Origin: Stemphylium vesicarium | Taxonomy: Eukaryota; Ascomycota; Dothideomycetes; Pleosporales; Pleosporaceae | Direction: 5' to 3' | Length of the DNA: 64,000 bases | Assembly: GCA_004380135.1 (NCBI GenBank) | Contig: QXCR01000107.1 | Span: 1 to 64,000, forward strand | Shown: in pieces, positions 34,863 to 45,995 of the stretch | Numbering within the stretch: the first letter of the stretch is position 1 | Layout: each line of letters begins with the position of its first letter | Translations under genes and position numbers: made by a program | The notes under the pieces: generated by a model | What the model was told of the DNA's origin: nothing | The model's database searches: none | The model's input: the letters and a program-made list of their open reading frames with translations, nothing else

Positions 34863-36015
34863 GGAGAATGCGCAAGGATACCTACCATGCCGTGCAGACG
34901 TTGCTAAGATTGGGCCTTCAAAGACACTTAGGATAGATCATAAAATAGTATAATTTGCAAAGGGACGCTGGGAGTTTGGAGTAATGGAAGCAGTCGCCTA
35001 ATGGGCAGCTGTCACAGAGGGGCAGGAGTGGGGCTGTGCCATGTATGCGACGCTCGGTTATAACTTCCCCAACGACGGGTCGTCTACGCTTCCAGACACA
35101 AGCTTATCGTCCGGGTCTTCTTGATCAGGCTGGATTTCAGCAGAATTGAGAACACCCATGATCAAGAGTTGCAATAAGGCAAGACATAATTATAATCGCA
35201 TGGAGACTACAACTTTCCGAATAACATCGAAGTCCAGCCAGACTCCTTACGAAACACCATAACATCATTTTTGAGGCATAGCTGCGATTCAGTCAACGAA
35301 GCCGTGTGTCAAGCAGCTTCAACGCTTCCCCCTCGCAAAGGCGTCGATCTCTTGGTATTGGGCTCAGTAAAAGAGCAGCTCAATGAACGCACCGACGCAA
35401 GCCATTCGCATCCTACACTCCGCAAAACCAATCCGGACGAGCATCAGCATTAACAGACATGTATGACGTACCGGCGGAGTTTAGGGTGGTACCGGATTAA
35501 AAATCAAGGAGGAAGCTAACCACCACAACAGAGCGCCTCTAACCAAACGCGGCTAGCGCTCCTGCTTACTGTAAGCCTGCTTAGAGAGCAACACCTGTCG
35601 TAAACCATGATTTCTTTCCCATTCCAATCAAATTGCGTGCTATCTGCCTCAGCAAATTCGACATGCATTCTAGGCTACGCACGAATGCCATGCTGCAACC
35701 CGGTATGATGGACGAATTTCATTAATTGCCCAGGGCCTTACGGCCATATCGCCGGGGTTTCTGGTGCGGCGATTTGTAACCTTCTCTGTGCTTTGTGAGA
35801 TGTCTCGATTATGAAACAGCATATGCGAGATGACTCTACAAAATATCTCCGTAGGGTGTTGTGCTCCAAGAGGATAAGTATTGCTGGAAGTCGCAGTGGT
35901 AAAGCTCTATCAACAACTACCATCATCACAGCAATCCCACTCTTATCATTCTCGCCTGTTGACTTTGATCAAACTCCACCCTTATATATTGGACACCATC
36001 AGACAACACCACAAG
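34863..36015. other. 1.15-kb intergenic stretch
   Basis: AT-richer sequence between the HET relic and the MFS transporter. No gene seen. A TATATA at about 35983 lies too close to the ATG to be called a core promoter with confidence. Confidence 0.5.
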
Positions 36016-37851
36016 ATGGTTTCGGCCCTCATCCGGGACGCCCCGATTGGGCAAATCCTCAGATACCTCACCAACAACCGAATTCTCAAGTACCCCGAAG
36101 AGCTCCCAAACTTCGTGATCCCAGCAACATACTTTCTCCATGTGCAACCGGATCCGAGGCGTCTTAGCTCAGCCGCCACCCGAGTCCCACAAATGGAAGC
36201 AGAAAACCCTGAGACTGTTCTAGAGAAACAAGAGTCGAACAACGAAGATGACAACTCTGCGGCCGATCTGGAAAAAGTGCAGACTGCACGAACACAGCAC
36301 ACAGCACGGTCCCAAATATCGCGCGTTGGGACGCGGACCGCTCTGCACAAGTCGACTACACGGGCAGATCTTGAACAGCAGTTCACACTTGCCTCCGTAA
36401 AGAGAGGGCCCAGTCGACCAATCGAGCCCTCGACGCTTGACGACGGCACAATACTAGTAGACTGGTACGACACAGACGACGCAGCGAACCCGCAAAACTG
36501 GAGTTTTGGCAAAAAGGGCCTCGTCCTCGGCTTGATCCTGATCTACACCATGGGCGTGTATATGGGTAGCGCAATCTACAGCCCCAGCATACCCGGCGTC
36601 ATGGCACGGTTCGGCGTGGACATTGGTGCCGCATCTCTTGGACTGTCCATGTACGTTCTCGCATATGGCATCGGGCCCCTGCTCTTCTCCCCCTTGAGCG
36701 AGATTCCAGTCATCGGTCGAAACCCACCTTACATCGTCTCCTACGCCATCTTCGTTATCCTGCTCGTGCCCACGGCGCTAGTAGATAACTTTGCCGGCCT
36801 CATCGTGCTGCGATTCCTGCAAGGTTTCTTCGGAAGCCCGTGTCTAGCTACTGGAGGCGCAACGCTCCAAGACATGTACAGCCTGATCAAGCTCCCATAC
36901 GTGCTCTCGCTATGGGCCTTTGCAGCGACCTGCGGCCCGGCTCTCGGCCCTATAATCAGCGGCTTCAGCGTCGCAGCCGAGAACTGGCGATGGTCGCTCT
37001 GGGAGATGCTCTGGATGAACGCACCAATCTTCATCGCTCTCTTCCTCCTCCTCCCGGAGACTTCGTCCGCAACAATCTTGCTACGTCGCGCTCAGCGCCT
37101 GCGTCTCCTCACCGGCGACGACAGACTGAAAAGCCAGTCGGAAATTGACCAGGCCAATCTCACCCCCCGTGCCATCGCCATCGAAGCCCTCTGGCGCCCG
37201 TTCGAACTCATGCTATTGGACCCCAGTATAGCCTTCACAGCCGTCTACACAGCCATCGTCTATGCCATCTTCTACTCCTTCTTCGAGGCGTTCCCGCTCG
37301 TCTACTCGGAAATGTACCATTTCAATCTCGGTGAATTGGGCCTGACCTTCTTGTCCGTCACAGTCGGTGTCGTGCTGAGCATAGCGTGGTACTGGTGGTA
37401 CATTTACTACCGCGTCGAACCAGAGATTCGTCTCCACGGCCTCGGCAGCCCGGAACGCCGCCTCATCCCCGCCCTCTTTGTCACCTTCCTTGTACCCATC
37501 GGCCTGTTCATCTTTGGCTGGACGAGCAACCCCGACATTCACTGGATCGTGTCTTGCATTGGCATTGTGATTACGACGGTTGGCATCTTTCTCATCATCC
37601 AGTGTATCTTCTTGTACCTCCCGCTTGTATATCCTCAGTATGCGGCTAGCTTGTTCGCGGGCAATGATTTCCTGAGGAGTGCGCTTGCCACGGGCGCGAT
37701 TCACTTCTCATACCCGCTTTTCCACAATCTTGGTGTGGATCGTGGCGTTTCGTTGCTCGCTGGCTTGGCGGCTGGATGCAGCGTGGGCGTTTATGTACTC
37801 TTTTTCTTTGGGGCCAAGTTGAGGGCTAAGAGTAGGTTTGCAGCCAAGTGA
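36016..37851 (+). CDS. MFS drug/metabolite exporter, DHA1 family
   Basis: Single exon. I start at the ATG at 36016 because MVSALIRDAPIGQ...RILKYPEELP is the usual N-terminus of Tpo/Flr1-like fungal transporters; the frame is open farther upstream. 611 residues: a cytosolic N-terminal region of about 165 residues, then twelve hydrophobic segments. The GIGPLLFSPLSEIPVIGRNPPY loop is the motif-A-like region typical of the DHA1 cycloheximide/polyamine-type proton antiporters. The family exports drugs, polyamines or secondary metabolites across the plasma membrane; the substrate is not predictable. It is at the right end of the accessory region, next to the HET relic and convergent with Bdp1. Confidence 0.9.
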   Translation: MVSALIRDAPIGQILRYLTNNRILKYPEELPNFVIPATYFLHVQPDPRRLSSAATRVPQMEAENPETVLEKQESNNEDDNSAADLEKVQTARTQHTARSQISRVGTRTALHKSTTRADLEQQFTLASVKRGPSRPIEPSTLDDGTILVDWYDTDDAANPQNWSFGKKGLVLGLILIYTMGVYMGSAIYSPSIPGVMARFGVDIGAASLGLSMYVLAYGIGPLLFSPLSEIPVIGRNPPYIVSYAIFVILLVPTALVDNFAGLIVLRFLQGFFGSPCLATGGATLQDMYSLIKLPYVLSLWAFAATCGPALGPIISGFSVAAENWRWSLWEMLWMNAPIFIALFLLLPETSSATILLRRAQRLRLLTGDDRLKSQSEIDQANLTPRAIAIEALWRPFELMLLDPSIAFTAVYTAIVYAIFYSFFEAFPLVYSEMYHFNLGELGLTFLSVTVGVVLSIAWYWWYIYYRVEPEIRLHGLGSPERRLIPALFVTFLVPIGLFIFGWTSNPDIHWIVSCIGIVITTVGIFLIIQCIFLYLPLVYPQYAASLFAGNDFLRSALATGAIHFSYPLFHNLGVDRGVSLLAGLAAGCSVGVYVLFFFGAKLRAKSRFAAK

Positions 37852-38217
37852 GAATGGGGGTAGATGCGCTGGGAGGTGTTTGATCTTCCTTTGTTGTTTT
37901 GAGTAATGTAGCGAGGCGTCTGGTGTTTGTCCACTCGTAATTATCAGTGTAATAGTAATAATAATGTCACATGACGTTTAATGCAATGTCGTTCTTGACT
38001 TTCACTCGCTGAACTTGGAGAATGCACAGCAAATCGTTAGCAACAATGGATGCACGTTGAGTTTTACTTTCGAGGCCGTGAATTTAATATCTGGGTATCA
38101 TGGTTCGTCAATCATCGACTTCTACTAGCGCATCACCAAACTCGCTCCACTGCTTGCACCACCGTTCCTATCAAAGTACGTTTCCATTACGTGTTCGACA
38201 CGTCTGTCCATTGTGTT
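37852..38217. other. Convergent 3' flanks of the MFS gene and BDP1
   Basis: No gene. AT-rich 3' flanking sequence with taataataat. Confidence 0.5.
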
Positions 38218-40439
38218 TTACTCCTGACCCCAAGTATCATCATCGCCCACCTCACCCACAATCTCCACGCCCTGCTCTTCCTGAAACGTGACCTGCTTAT
38301 TTTTGCCTCGCTTCTTCTTTCCCTTGTCCTTATTCGCCGCTCCATCACCCAGAGGATTTCCATCCTCGTCGATGCCAGCGAGTTCTCTTTGGCGCTTTCT
38401 TTCCAGCGTCTCTGCTTTGGCAGCTGCTATGCGTTCCTTGAACTCTGCTTCTTTGTCTGCCATCTGGCGCTTGATTTCATCAGCATCGACGAATGATTCC
38501 TCAGTCTTGTTCGACTTCTCGAGGAAGACGCCCCAGCCGCCGGCATTGAGTTCGCTACGGCTTTGTAGTGCTTCCCTGATGCCTTCGGGGTTCTCGCGCT
38601 CTTCGCGTGTGAATTTGGTCTTGATGGAGCGGCGGGTGAAGCCGGGAAACATCTGGGATATCATTTGGAAGTCTGTGCCGAAGGACTTTAGGCCTTGGTA
38701 GAACAGCTCTGTGAGCTCGGCGGTCCAGCGTCGTCCTTGGCCGGGCAGTAGAAATTCATTAGGGAAGCGCTTATTGTTCTTCATGAAGCTGCGGGTCGTT
38801 AGGCGGGCGGTGATGTCTTGGTCTTCGGTGACAACCATGGCCTCGAGTTCTCTCTCTGCATCACCCTCGCGATCGATGAATCCAGATTCAGGCACCACCT
38901 CCATGACGCCGTCGGCATTTACTCGGAGCTGGGGGCGCCGTTCGGTTTGTGCAGCGAGCTCTGCTCCTGCTTCAGCTAAAGCTCTGTCTGCTGCTTCCTG
39001 TTGGGCTTTGGAGACTATGGTCTTGGAGTCTTCCTCTCTCCGGCGCTGTTTGACTGCGTCCCAATCGATGGTTCGCATTTCCTTTTCACGGGCGGATAGT
39101 TTTCCCCAGCGAACTGTGCGAGCAGCCAGGGAGTCCATGTAGGTGACATCGGGGTCAATGGTTTGGTCTTCGGCATCTGACGGTGTGGCTTCGCGTGGTG
39201 GCCGTCCTCTCCGTTTCTTCTCTTTCCTCGTGCCGTCTTCACCGTCAATTCCATCAACCTCGTCGCCCTCTGGCGTGGCCTTTCTCCGCTTCTTTGGCTT
39301 GGGTTTGCGACGTACGGCGGCCGCTACAATCTCGTCGGCGATCCGTCCAACTTCGCTCTCCGGTCCTTCGACTACTTCGCTACTTAGAGCTCCCTTGGGC
39401 TTCCTAGGCTTCCTTGCTTTCTTCGGTTGTGCTGCGACCTCTTGGCCGTCTTCTTCGACGTGATCAGGGTCTGCGTCTGCTGCAGACCTGCGGTTCGCGC
39501 GTGGTTTAGGAGGTTGGCGGGGTTTTCGTGCGGGTGCAGCAGTCGCGGTGTCTTCGCTACCCTCGGTAGGGTGATTTACCGCCGTCCATGGTAGTTGCCT
39601 CCTCTTTCGCGGCTGTGGAAGAGCCTGTGGGTCGTCGGGCTGTTGCGCAGTGTCGGTGTTTGCTGGTTGTTCTCCATCTTCATTTATGGCTGGTACGGAA
39701 ACGGCGAGGGCGAGGTCGACTGCAGGCTGCTGCGAAGCTGTTTCGTCTAGTGAGGTAGTTGGGCCGGTTGTACTTGGGACGTTAATTCGGCTAGTAGCGG
39801 TATCTGGTTGCGCGGGTGGTTCTATGCGCCGTCTCTTGGGTGATCTGCCTGCTTCGATGTCGTCCTCGAGGTATTGGGTAGTGAGGCCCCGGGGCGACGA
39901 AGGCTGCACAGCAGTGTGTGGCGCACTATTCGCTTGTGTTTGGGCAGGAGTTGGGAGGGGTTCGCTAGGCGTAGGGTCGGGTGGAGGAGCGCTCGTGACT
40001 ACGGGCGTGGACGTGGATGTAGGTGCAGGCGCCGGTTTGACTGTACTCGAGACTGGCTGGGGCGCGCTCTCTGCTACAGGCTCCTGGGTCGCAGCTGGCG
40101 TAGGTAGCTGTGCGGTAATCGACGGCTCAGCAGTGGGCGCATTGGAGGACTCTGGCTCGGCTTGCAACGGGTGCGCTTCAGCAGTCGATGAAGGTGTTTC
40201 TAGTGCAGAGGGCGCTGGTGTAGGCGCGGGCGCAGGCGCAGCGCCTGGTCGCCTTCGTGCAGCCTTGGGAGCAAACTTCTTGCCCGTCGTGTTCTCTAGT
40301 TACCATGCCTTAGCGGAGTCTGTTCGGGGCTTCTACATAGGGACGACGCACTGTTGATGAAAGAACTAAAAGTCGCAGCAGGCTTGGGCGCCGCGGCCGG
40401 GGCCTTGTCGCCGCCCGTGGATGGCTCCTCCGCAGACAT
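38218..40439 (-). CDS. BDP1: Transcription factor TFIIIB component B'' (Bdp1)
   Basis: Exons 40439-40352 and 40295-38218 (56-nt intron, GTGCGT...CTAG), 721 residues. The splice gives SSFINKNTTGKKFAPKA, close to the conserved fungal Bdp1 start. A long Pro/Ala/Thr-rich and then Lys/Arg-rich region (including AT-hook-like KRRGRPP near 390) precedes the Bdp1 core. The core has a TRSFMKNNKRFPNEF lead-in and an extended SANT domain (GRRWTAELTELFYQGLKSFGTDF...RRSIKTKFTREER, roughly residues 555-620). An acidic, basic-patch tail follows. Bdp1 joins TBP and Brf1 in TFIIIB to recruit RNA polymerase III. It is divergent from BRE1 with 425 bases between starts. Confidence 0.92.
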
Positions 40440-40864
40440 TTTACTCTGATTAACCGCCTCTAAGCCAATGTATGGCTGCTGTCAATCTCTTTCTCACATT
40501 TGGTGGGGAATGGTCAGGCACAACTTCAACAGAGAGAGAGCGCGGGCGTCGCGTTTCTAACCCGACACAGACCACGGCCTAGCGCGCCACTAGCCACCCT
40601 CTTGGCACCCAAGGAACTCTCTTCGCTCCACGCCCACCGTCTCCTCAGCTACTTACGGCCTCACACGACACCCAACCACCCTCCCTACTCTCCTTACCCG
40701 CTGCCTCTCGATCGCCTGTCGCCTGCCTCATTAAAGTCGCTCCTTCATCTCTCATTAATGGTCTGAACGCGCGCGCATCTCGGTGCCCTTCAGACAAAGC
40801 CGGCGTCACCTCGATGAGGCTCGAAGCCAGGACAGTCGCACCCCCATCGCTTGACGCTGTCAAG
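40440..40864. other. Divergent promoter of BDP1 and BRE1
   Basis: 425 bases, pyrimidine-rich toward BRE1. An in-frame upstream ATG at 40814 could extend BRE1 by 17 residues. No other gene. Confidence 0.5.
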
Positions 40865-43121
40865 ATGGAGGACCGAAAGCGGCCCATCAACGAAGACTCT
40901 GCTCCTCCTGCTAAGAGGCAAGCCGTGACTGTCAACGGTGCTCGCTCCCACCCAGACGCTGACTTGCCTTGGAAAGATGACCTAGAGGTTCGCCCCCCGA
41001 TCACCACCCGCCCTCGCCCTCAGCCCCCGGCGCACTCCCTCGCTGACACTGCAACGCTACAGGCTTTCCAGAAAGATGCCATTCTCCGCCAGATGCGCGA
41101 GTTCAAGCGCGAGAAGGCCACCGTCGAGTCACAACTGAGCGAGTTGGAGGGCCGTTCGAAGCACCACGATGACCATCTGCGAACAATTGATGCTTGGTTT
41201 GATCAGGTCAGTATACCCACGGGTTTTGATTGAGGTGATGCTAATGGCTTCTTAGCTTATCGATGAAATCAAACTCCGGGGTGCTGACCAGCTGCCTGCA
41301 TCTTCAGGCGCGTCCGAATCCTCTCCCTCGGTACCTTCAGCCCTCCTTTGCGAGGAGAATGAAACTTTCAAGCGACATCTGTCCAAGCGCAAAGAGAGCA
41401 TTCTATCTTCACTATCCGATCTTTTTGCCAGATTTCCGGCAAGCAGTCCCGAGGTTGCAGATCTCCAGAAAAAGCTCTCGGAACTCCTAACTAGCGAGAA
41501 GGAGCATGTCATTCGTCTGCAGCGGGTTGCGACTGAGAAGGAGCAATTATCTGACAGATTGGACACCGCTACTCACCGTTATCTTGTCGCCGAGAAGAAG
41601 CTCGACCGGCTGAAGAGCGCCCAGGTTCAGAAGCTAGAGCAACAAGCAGTCGGGACTAGCGCCCCTGCGAAAGAGGAGGCACCATCAGCAAGCAATGGAA
41701 CAGATGCAGTCAACGGCACCTCACCGGGACCCATCAGCGAGGAGCTGGAAACTACAAAGAACCAAGCTATAGCAGAGGCGGCCAAAAGGAAACAACACCT
41801 CGAACAGATTGAGCAGGAAAACAAGAAGCTCACAGAAGAGGTTTCTGCCCTGAGAGTCAAGCTTACCGGACTGTCTGACGACGACTACGCCAAAACAGAT
41901 TTGTTCAAGGCTATCAAGAGTCAACACGAAGACGTCATTAAGCGCATCAACAACCTGGAAGCACAAAACATTTCTTTACGAGAGGAGGCGCAAAAAAACC
42001 AGGCCGAGCGAACAGCCTACCGGATCAAGGTCGACGAAGAAGTCCGTACGACTTTGGCGGAGCACGCAAGCCATGTTTCACAAGCAGAAGCAAACTGTGC
42101 ACGCATCCGAAACGCCCGTGATGAGCTTGTAAGCAAGAACAACGTTCTGGAAGCCAGCCATAAAGATTCAAAAGAGTCCATCGAGCAGTCGAAACAACTC
42201 ATGAGTGCTTGTGACAGTAGGATTGCGGCGCTGGAATCTGAATGCGAGCGACTGCGCCTGCAGATTTCGGAACAGCAGGCGTCCATGGACCAAGAACCTT
42301 CGGAGCTGGACAACTTGACACCGGAGCAGCTGCGCGCGAAGGTGCTGAAGCTCGAAAGCCAGGCCAAAATCTTGAGTAACGAGCTGCCGTCTATGGAGTC
42401 AGCATGGAAGAAGGCGCAGGCCATTGCGAGCAAGAAGATTGCCGAGATTGCCAGCTGGGAAGAGAACATTGCCAAAGCGAACGCGGATAAGGCGAAAGCA
42501 GACCAAAAGTTTTTCGCCGCCATGAAGACCAAGGGGGAACTAGAGCAGCAAATCCGAATCCTGCATGCTCAGTCCAGAAAAGCGACCGAAGTTGTCTCGC
42601 AATTGAAAGAGGCGGATTCTCTTAGTCGATCATTAGTAGACAAACTGGAGAAGCAAACAGCGGAAATGCGGTCCCAGATGGATGAACTTTCCATCCAGCA
42701 CCGCCAGCTGCAACAGAAGGTCAACGAGAATGCCATTACGGCTGAGGGCCAGGTCACCCAAATAGCGGAGCTGAAGAAACTTGTCGAAGCCAAGGACGCG
42801 ACGTGCACTGCCGCGAAGCATGCTCAACGCGAGTCGGAAACTGAGCGAGACAAGCTGGCCGCACAGGTGACGGGACTGGAGAAACAAGTGCAAATCTACA
42901 AGAAGAAGAGCACCGCCAACCAGAGCTCTGAAGTTTCGACCATGGAACTGTTGATTCAGTGCCAGATCTGCAAGAGCAAACTGAAGAACACGGTCATCAA
43001 AACTTGTGGGCACATGTTCTGCGACCAGTGCGTACAAGACCGACTCACCAACCGCGCGAGGAAGTGCCCGAACTGCGGCAAGGCCTTTGGTAGCAACGAT
43101 ACCATGCGCGTGCATTTGTAG
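40865..43121 (+). CDS. BRE1: E3 ubiquitin-protein ligase Bre1 (histone H2B)
   Basis: Exons 40865-41206 and 41256-43121 (49-nt intron, phase 0), 735 residues. I prefer the ATG giving MEDRKRP...PPAKRQ, the usual start in fungi, over one 17 codons upstream. Almost the whole protein is heptad-rich coiled coil (about 75-660). It ends in a C3HC4 RING finger at about 683-722 (CQICKSKLKNTVIKTCGHMFC...CPNCGKAF). With Rad6, Bre1 monoubiquitinates histone H2B in the nucleus, which is needed for H3K4/K79 methylation and transcription elongation. Confidence 0.96.
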
Positions 43122-43950
43122 GGTCTAGGACTCGGCCTGCATCCTGTTTTCATCAGCTCTTTGCCTCCTGTACATTACTGCATTTCTTTGAGTACCCTTT
43201 TTCTACAATTTTACATCAGCGTTGAGGGCAATTCTTGCGACTAAGCACTATGTGGTGCCTTGGATACGTTGGCGTTTTGCGGATGGCTATCTGCTACATT
43301 CCATGGCGTTGGTGTTTGACGGCATGGGAGCATGTACGATCAGAGCCGTGGTGCATGTCCAGATGACATGGATTCGCATGTTTTAGAAGACGACCTGAGC
43401 GTATTTATTCGGTTAGCGATGTTTCAATGGGCGTGGGCTAGATAAATATGACGGGCTTCTACGGAGCCCGGTATGAATGAGGGAGAGAATGCCAAACCGA
43501 TTAATATGGACAGTCTGTGCCAAATCAGGGCGAATGGAATATGGTGACTCACACGGAATCAAGCTGGTCGCCCGCGGACGCTTAACTGGTACGCTAATGA
43601 AAATGTGAAGTGACAGCCAACCACGTGAGAGGCGTTGCTCAAAGTGGGTGAGAACCAAGGATGGTGAGGTGCAGGGACCCGTTGGAAGTAGGGGTGTAGG
43701 GCTGAGCAATGACGTGCCAAACGCGTCCCTCGCCGTTGCCCCACGCGACGCTGCTAGTACAAACACCATTTGAGACGACTATTATAACCACGACAGCCGC
43801 GCACGTCGGAAGCCTTTCAAATCACACCTGCATCCAGCTACCTGCATCCACTGCATCCCCCGCGCCACTCAAAAGAAGGCTTTCGCAAAAGATCGCCCAA
43901 GCAAAATCGCCGCCCGTCACCTGCAGCAACTGCAAATTTATCCCACAGCA
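43122..43950. other. Intergenic: BRE1 3' flank and SPO12 promoter
   Basis: No gene. A small GGGCT/AGCCC hairpin lies near 43453-43469, without obvious meaning in a fungal 3' flank. Confidence 0.5.
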
Positions 43951-44459
43951 ATGCCTCTCAACGTCCTCGCATCCCGCGACACAAACGCGCAAGTCAAGCC
44001 CATGTCGTCACCCGAGGAGGACGCGGAGAAGAAGGATACCAAGAGCCTCGACTACCACCGTCAAGTCCTACAGTCGCGTCTGAACGACGAGCAGTAAGTT
44101 TTCCCCTTCACCCAGATACCATGGTCGCGTCTTAACCTTTGCATCAGAGAGCAAAAGTACGTCTCGCCCTCCGACGACATCCAGAGTCCGGCGACGCAGA
44201 AACTGGCCGCCTTCAAGACCAAGCACGCGATGAAGAAGTAAGTTTTGCTCCACGCTTACCTGACGAATGGATGGGATGGGATATATCGCAAGGATGTTTG
44301 CTAATTTAATCTTTTAGATCGAAGCCACAGACTCTGTTTAAGAAGACGAGCTCTAAGAACTTCGAGTCGAGCAAGAGTGGTGGCGGCGGCGATACACTCA
44401 TGTTCGCTGATATTCCCAAAGACGGCGCCGCCGCGAAGAAGGATAGCGCTGAGGCGTAG
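43951..44459 (+). CDS. SPO12: Spo12-like mitotic exit regulator
   Basis: Three small exons, 43951-44093, 44148-44237 and 44318-44459 (introns 54 and 80 nt, both phase 2), 124 residues. After splicing, the Spo12 family core appears: SLDYHRQVLQSRL, then YVSPSDDIQSPATQKLAAFK..KHA, then KPQTLFKK. Spo12 is a nucleolar/nuclear component of the FEAR pathway that promotes release of Cdc14 phosphatase at anaphase; the SPSD-SP block is its conserved phosphosite region. The rest is low-complexity Lys/Ser/Gly. None of the single frames exposes this gene; it is visible only when spliced. Confidence 0.85.
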
Positions 44460-44816
44460 AGAGGAGGCTGGATTCGATGGGTTCTCTTCAGTTCAAAGAG
44501 GAATGAATGGTGGTTTGGATTTCTTTTAGGCGCATATGACGATGGTTATACCCCCCTCCTTTATGGCCATGGTGCCGGTTGTACCTGGATTGGATCGGAA
44601 ATGGGAATGGAGCTAGTAGTCCTCACACGGCACAGATGGGATTCCGTGGCGTTGTTCTGTTCTGGGTAAAAACCCAAGTTTAGGTTTTGCATAACGAATA
44701 TCATGAATTTCTTCACACAAACGAAGACGAGATGATGGGGACTGGCATGGTACTCCTGCAAAATGTAAACAGTATGCATTGCGCTTGAAGTGGGATACCG
44801 CAGTCTACATCCGGCA
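44460..44816. other. Intergenic: SPO12 3' flank and UREF promoter
   Basis: No gene seen in these 357 bases. Confidence 0.5.
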
Positions 44817-45815
44817 ATGTCGCCAAGACCCGCCGCGTTGTGGTACCCCCCATCGCTACCCGCATCCCCAGCCCCTCCTCTCAAGATGCGCTCACCACAC
44901 CACGACCAAGCCGCTCTGCAGGAAGAAGTCGCGGACCTCGAACGACGTCTCCACGATGCAAAAACGAGACTGAACCCTCACACCGTCCCCACGCCACCGC
45001 AATCGCAAACTCCCGATGCAGGTCCGTCCCTCAATCCCGCCTCCCCCTCCCCAGCTCACCACCAATAAACAGCCCTCCACGCCCTCCTCCTCCTATCCGA
45101 CTCCGCCCTCCCCCTCGGCTCCTTCGCCTTCAGCAGCGGCCTAGAATCCTACCTCGCGCACCACCGGCCCTCTCCACCGTCGTCATCGCAACTCCCAGCC
45201 TTCCAGACCTTCCTCCGCCTATCGCTGTCCACGCTCGCCAGCACATCGCTGCCCTACGTGCTCGCCGCGCACCGCGACCCGACTTGCATAGAAAAGCTGG
45301 ACAACGACTTCGACGCGAGTACGCCGTGTACGGTTGCGCGGCGGGCGAGTGTAGCGCAGGGGCGGGCGTTGCTGGCGGTTTGGGATCGCAGTTTTAAAGG
45401 GGAGTATAGCGGTAGCAGCAGTGGTGATGATGTGGAAGTGGGGAGACAGCTAGTAGCGATAGACTCGCTCGCGGCGTTTTCAAAAGCGCTTCGTTCGTCC
45501 GAGTATATCAGCGCACATCTTGCGCCGCTCTGGGGGCTGGTGACGAGTATCCTGGCTGTGCCGCTGCAGCAGGCGGCGTATCTGTTTCTGTTTTCGCATG
45601 CGCGGACCGTGGTTAGTGCCGCGGTGAGGGCGAGCGTCATGGGGCCGTATCAGGCGCAAGCCGTGCTTGCGAGCGCGGAGCTGCAGGAGAGAATAAGGGG
45701 GCTAGTGCAGGAGGGGTGGCATAGTACCGTCGAGGACGCGGGGCAGAGTGTGCCTGTTATGGATCTTTGGGTGGGAAGACATGAGAAGTTGTATTCGAGA
45801 ATTTTCAACTCTTGA
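44817..45815 (+). CDS. Urease accessory protein UreF
   Basis: Exons 44817-45021 and 45073-45815 (51-nt intron, an unusual GTCCGT donor), 315 residues. The splice produces the UreF signature ALLLLSDSALPLGSFAFSSGLESYL. This is followed by helical UreF sequence (AAFSKALRSSEYISAHLAPLWG, MGPYQAQAVLASAEL) to the end. UreF works with UreD and the GTPase UreG to load nickel into apo-urease in the cytosol. The N-terminal 60 residues are Pro-rich and contain a short coiled coil. The gene is convergent with the urea transporter DUR3, 180 bases away, a plausible functional pairing. Confidence 0.92.
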
Positions 45816-45921
45816 TGAGATGGCGAGGGTTTTGGTATGAATGGCTCTCCTTGGTGATATGGTAATGTCTATATCGCAAATATAGGCCAAGTACAGAGTA
45901 CATTGCAAAAAGACACAGCTA

Positions 45922-45942
45922 CTCTCTCTCTCTCTCTCTCTC
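45922..45942. repeat. (CT)n microsatellite
   Basis: About ten uninterrupted CT units in the short gap between the UreF and Dur3 stops. Confidence 0.9.
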
Positions 45943-45995
45943 AGAAAAACCCCCCTACAACATCCCTTTCATCCACTGCTTCCTTACTTACTCAC

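Noticed and set aside
43453..43469. GGGCT...AGCCC hairpin resembling a terminator
   Set aside because: Factor-independent terminators are not used by fungal polymerase II, and no U-tract follows.
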